Assembly: GCF_014204515.1 (NCBI RefSeq)
Contig: NZ_JACHLI010000038.1
Location: 1 to 64,000, forward strand
Length of the DNA: 64,000 bases
DNA from: Pseudomonas nitroreducens
GTDB taxonomy: Bacteria > Pseudomonadota > Gammaproteobacteria > Pseudomonadales > Pseudomonadaceae
Reading direction: 5' to 3'
Each line of letters opens with the position of its first letter. The first letter of the stretch is position 1. Below the pieces are notes generated by a model. That model saw only the letters and a list, made by a program, of their open reading frames with translations. It was not told the DNA's origin and did not search any database. The translations under genes and the position numbers were made by a program. This document shows, piece by piece, positions 63,164 through 64,000 of this stretch.

Positions 63164-64000
63164 TCAGATGCCCAGCTTGTCGCGCATGGTGTAGTACCAG
63201 GCGCCGATCGCGGAGAACGGCACCTGGAACATGCGGCCGCCCGGGAAGGGGTAGTGCGGCAGGGTGGCGAAGGCGTCGAAGCGCTCGGCCTGGCCACGCA
63301 GCACTTCGGCCAGCAGCTTGCCGGCCAGGTGGGTGTAGGTCACGCCGTGGCCGGAGCAGCCCTGGGAGTAGTAGATGTTGTCGCCGATGCGGCCAACTTG
63401 CGGCAGACGCGAGAGGGTCAGCAGGAAGTTGCCGGTCCAGGCGAAATCGATCTTCACGTCCTTCAGCTGCGGGAACACCTTGAGCATCTTCGGACGGATG
63501 ATCGCCTCGATGTTCGACGGGTCGCGCGCACCGTAGACCACGCCACCACCGAAGATCAGGCGGTTGTCGCCGGTCAGGCGGTAGTAGTCGAGCAGGTAGT
63601 TGCAGTCCTCGACGCAGTAGTCGGTCGGCAGCAGGGACTTGGCCAGGTCGGCGCTCAGCGGCTCGGTGGTGATCACCTGGGTACCGCACGGCATGGACTT
63701 GGAAGCCAGCTCCGGCACCAGGCCGCCGAGGTAGGCGTTACCGGCCACCACGATGAACTTGGCCTTCACGCGGCCCTGCGGGGTGTGCACCACCGGGTTG
63801 GCGCCGCGGTCGATCTTCACCGCCGGGGACTGCTCGTGGATCACGCCGCCCAGGGACTCCACGGCTGCGGCTTCGCCCAGGGCGAGGTTCAGCGGGTGGA
63901 TGTGGCCGCCGCTCATGTCGAGCATGCCGCCGACATAGCTGTCGGTGCCGACGACTTCACGGATGCGCTTGGCGTCCATCAGTTCCAGCTGGGTGTGGCC
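63164..64000 (-). CDS. FAD-dependent oxidoreductase (DAO/PuuB-like), 5' part outside the window
   Basis: This is the C-terminal ~278 residues of a DAO-family flavoenzyme; the frame stays open through the window edge and the FAD-binding N-terminus is missing. Visible features are GGMLDMSGGHIHPLNLALGEA, AKFIVVAGNAYLGGLVP, YYRLTGDNRLIFGGGVVYG, FAWTGNFLLTLSRLPQVGR and YYSQGCSGHGVTYTHLAGKLLAEVL. They fit the group containing gamma-glutamylputrescine oxidoreductase and related amine oxidases. The substrate cannot be fixed without neighbours. Confidence 0.85.
   Translation of the reverse strand, partial: GHTQLELMDAKRIREVVGTDSYVGGMLDMSGGHIHPLNLALGEAAAVESLGGVIHEQSPAVKIDRGANPVVHTPQGRVKAKFIVVAGNAYLGGLVPELASKSMPCGTQVITTEPLSADLAKSLLPTDYCVEDCNYLLDYYRLTGDNRLIFGGGVVYGARDPSNIEAIIRPKMLKVFPQLKDVKIDFAWTGNFLLTLSRLPQVGRIGDNIYYSQGCSGHGVTYTHLAGKLLAEVLRGQAERFDAFATLPHYPFPGGRMFQVPFSAIGAWYYTMRDKLGI

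Overview
The window is high-GC chromosomal DNA from a Pseudomonas species. This rests on an oprH-phoP-phoQ operon with a GTTCAG-type PhoP box, an OprD-family porin, a PcpS-type phosphopantetheinyl transferase, a CyaB adenylate cyclase, and the genus-typical intergenic repeats (TAGGAGCG...CGCTCCTA). From memory, two blocks follow P. aeruginosa PAO1 gene order: nrdBA to dctA (about PA1155-PA1183) and cysP to moaA (about PA1493-PA1505). The gene content between these blocks differs, so this is a relative of P. aeruginosa, not P. aeruginosa itself; species is not resolved. No rRNA, tRNA, CRISPR array or transposase gene was seen.

Layout. 1-5.7 kb is a variable region: small orphan genes, one under a near-perfect LexA box; a YcaC-type hydrolase; two inverted copies of a ~300-bp non-coding element each ending in a hexanucleotide repeat; a Bro-N (phage antirepressor-like) gene; a repeat-rich structured non-coding stretch; and an AT-rich gene with a HEPN-type R-x4-H motif. 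5.8-28.6 kb is core: class Ia ribonucleotide reductase nrdAB with DnaA and NrdR sites upstream, an RstA/RstB-like two-component pair with a GNAT gene, molybdate uptake modABC behind a ModE site, an OprD porin, pcpS, a candidate sRNA, a periplasmic dienelactone hydrolase, a PL7 alginate lyase joined to a lytic transglycosylase, oprH-phoPQ, an AraC regulator, and dctA behind a sigma-54 promoter but carrying a frameshift.

29.2-42 kb is accessory metabolism: cyaB; an HD protein, LuxR regulator, APC permease and S58 aminopeptidase; then an apparently uncharacterised catabolic cluster (DeoR regulator, GlpA-like and GlpB-like oxidoreductases, FGGY kinase, and divergently an EutH-type permease with a DUF1937 protein). 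Its logic looks like import, phosphorylation and flavin-linked oxidation of a polyol or amino alcohol.

42.2-64 kb: sulfate-binding protein, HD hydrolase, MuiA-like protein, K+ channel, SstT, a DapF-like protein with both catalytic cysteines replaced by serine, a urea transporter, and the glyoxylate-to-glycerate route (gcl, hyi, glxR, glycerate kinase, pykF) next to a GlcG/HbpS gene and a RutR-like TetR regulator with shared TGTRTACA sites. The end holds moaA, a periplasmic binding protein, a small phosphatase-like pair, a YfdC-type formate/nitrite channel and a truncated FAD oxidoreductase.

Three families of palindromic or paired repeats fill most gaps between transcription units.
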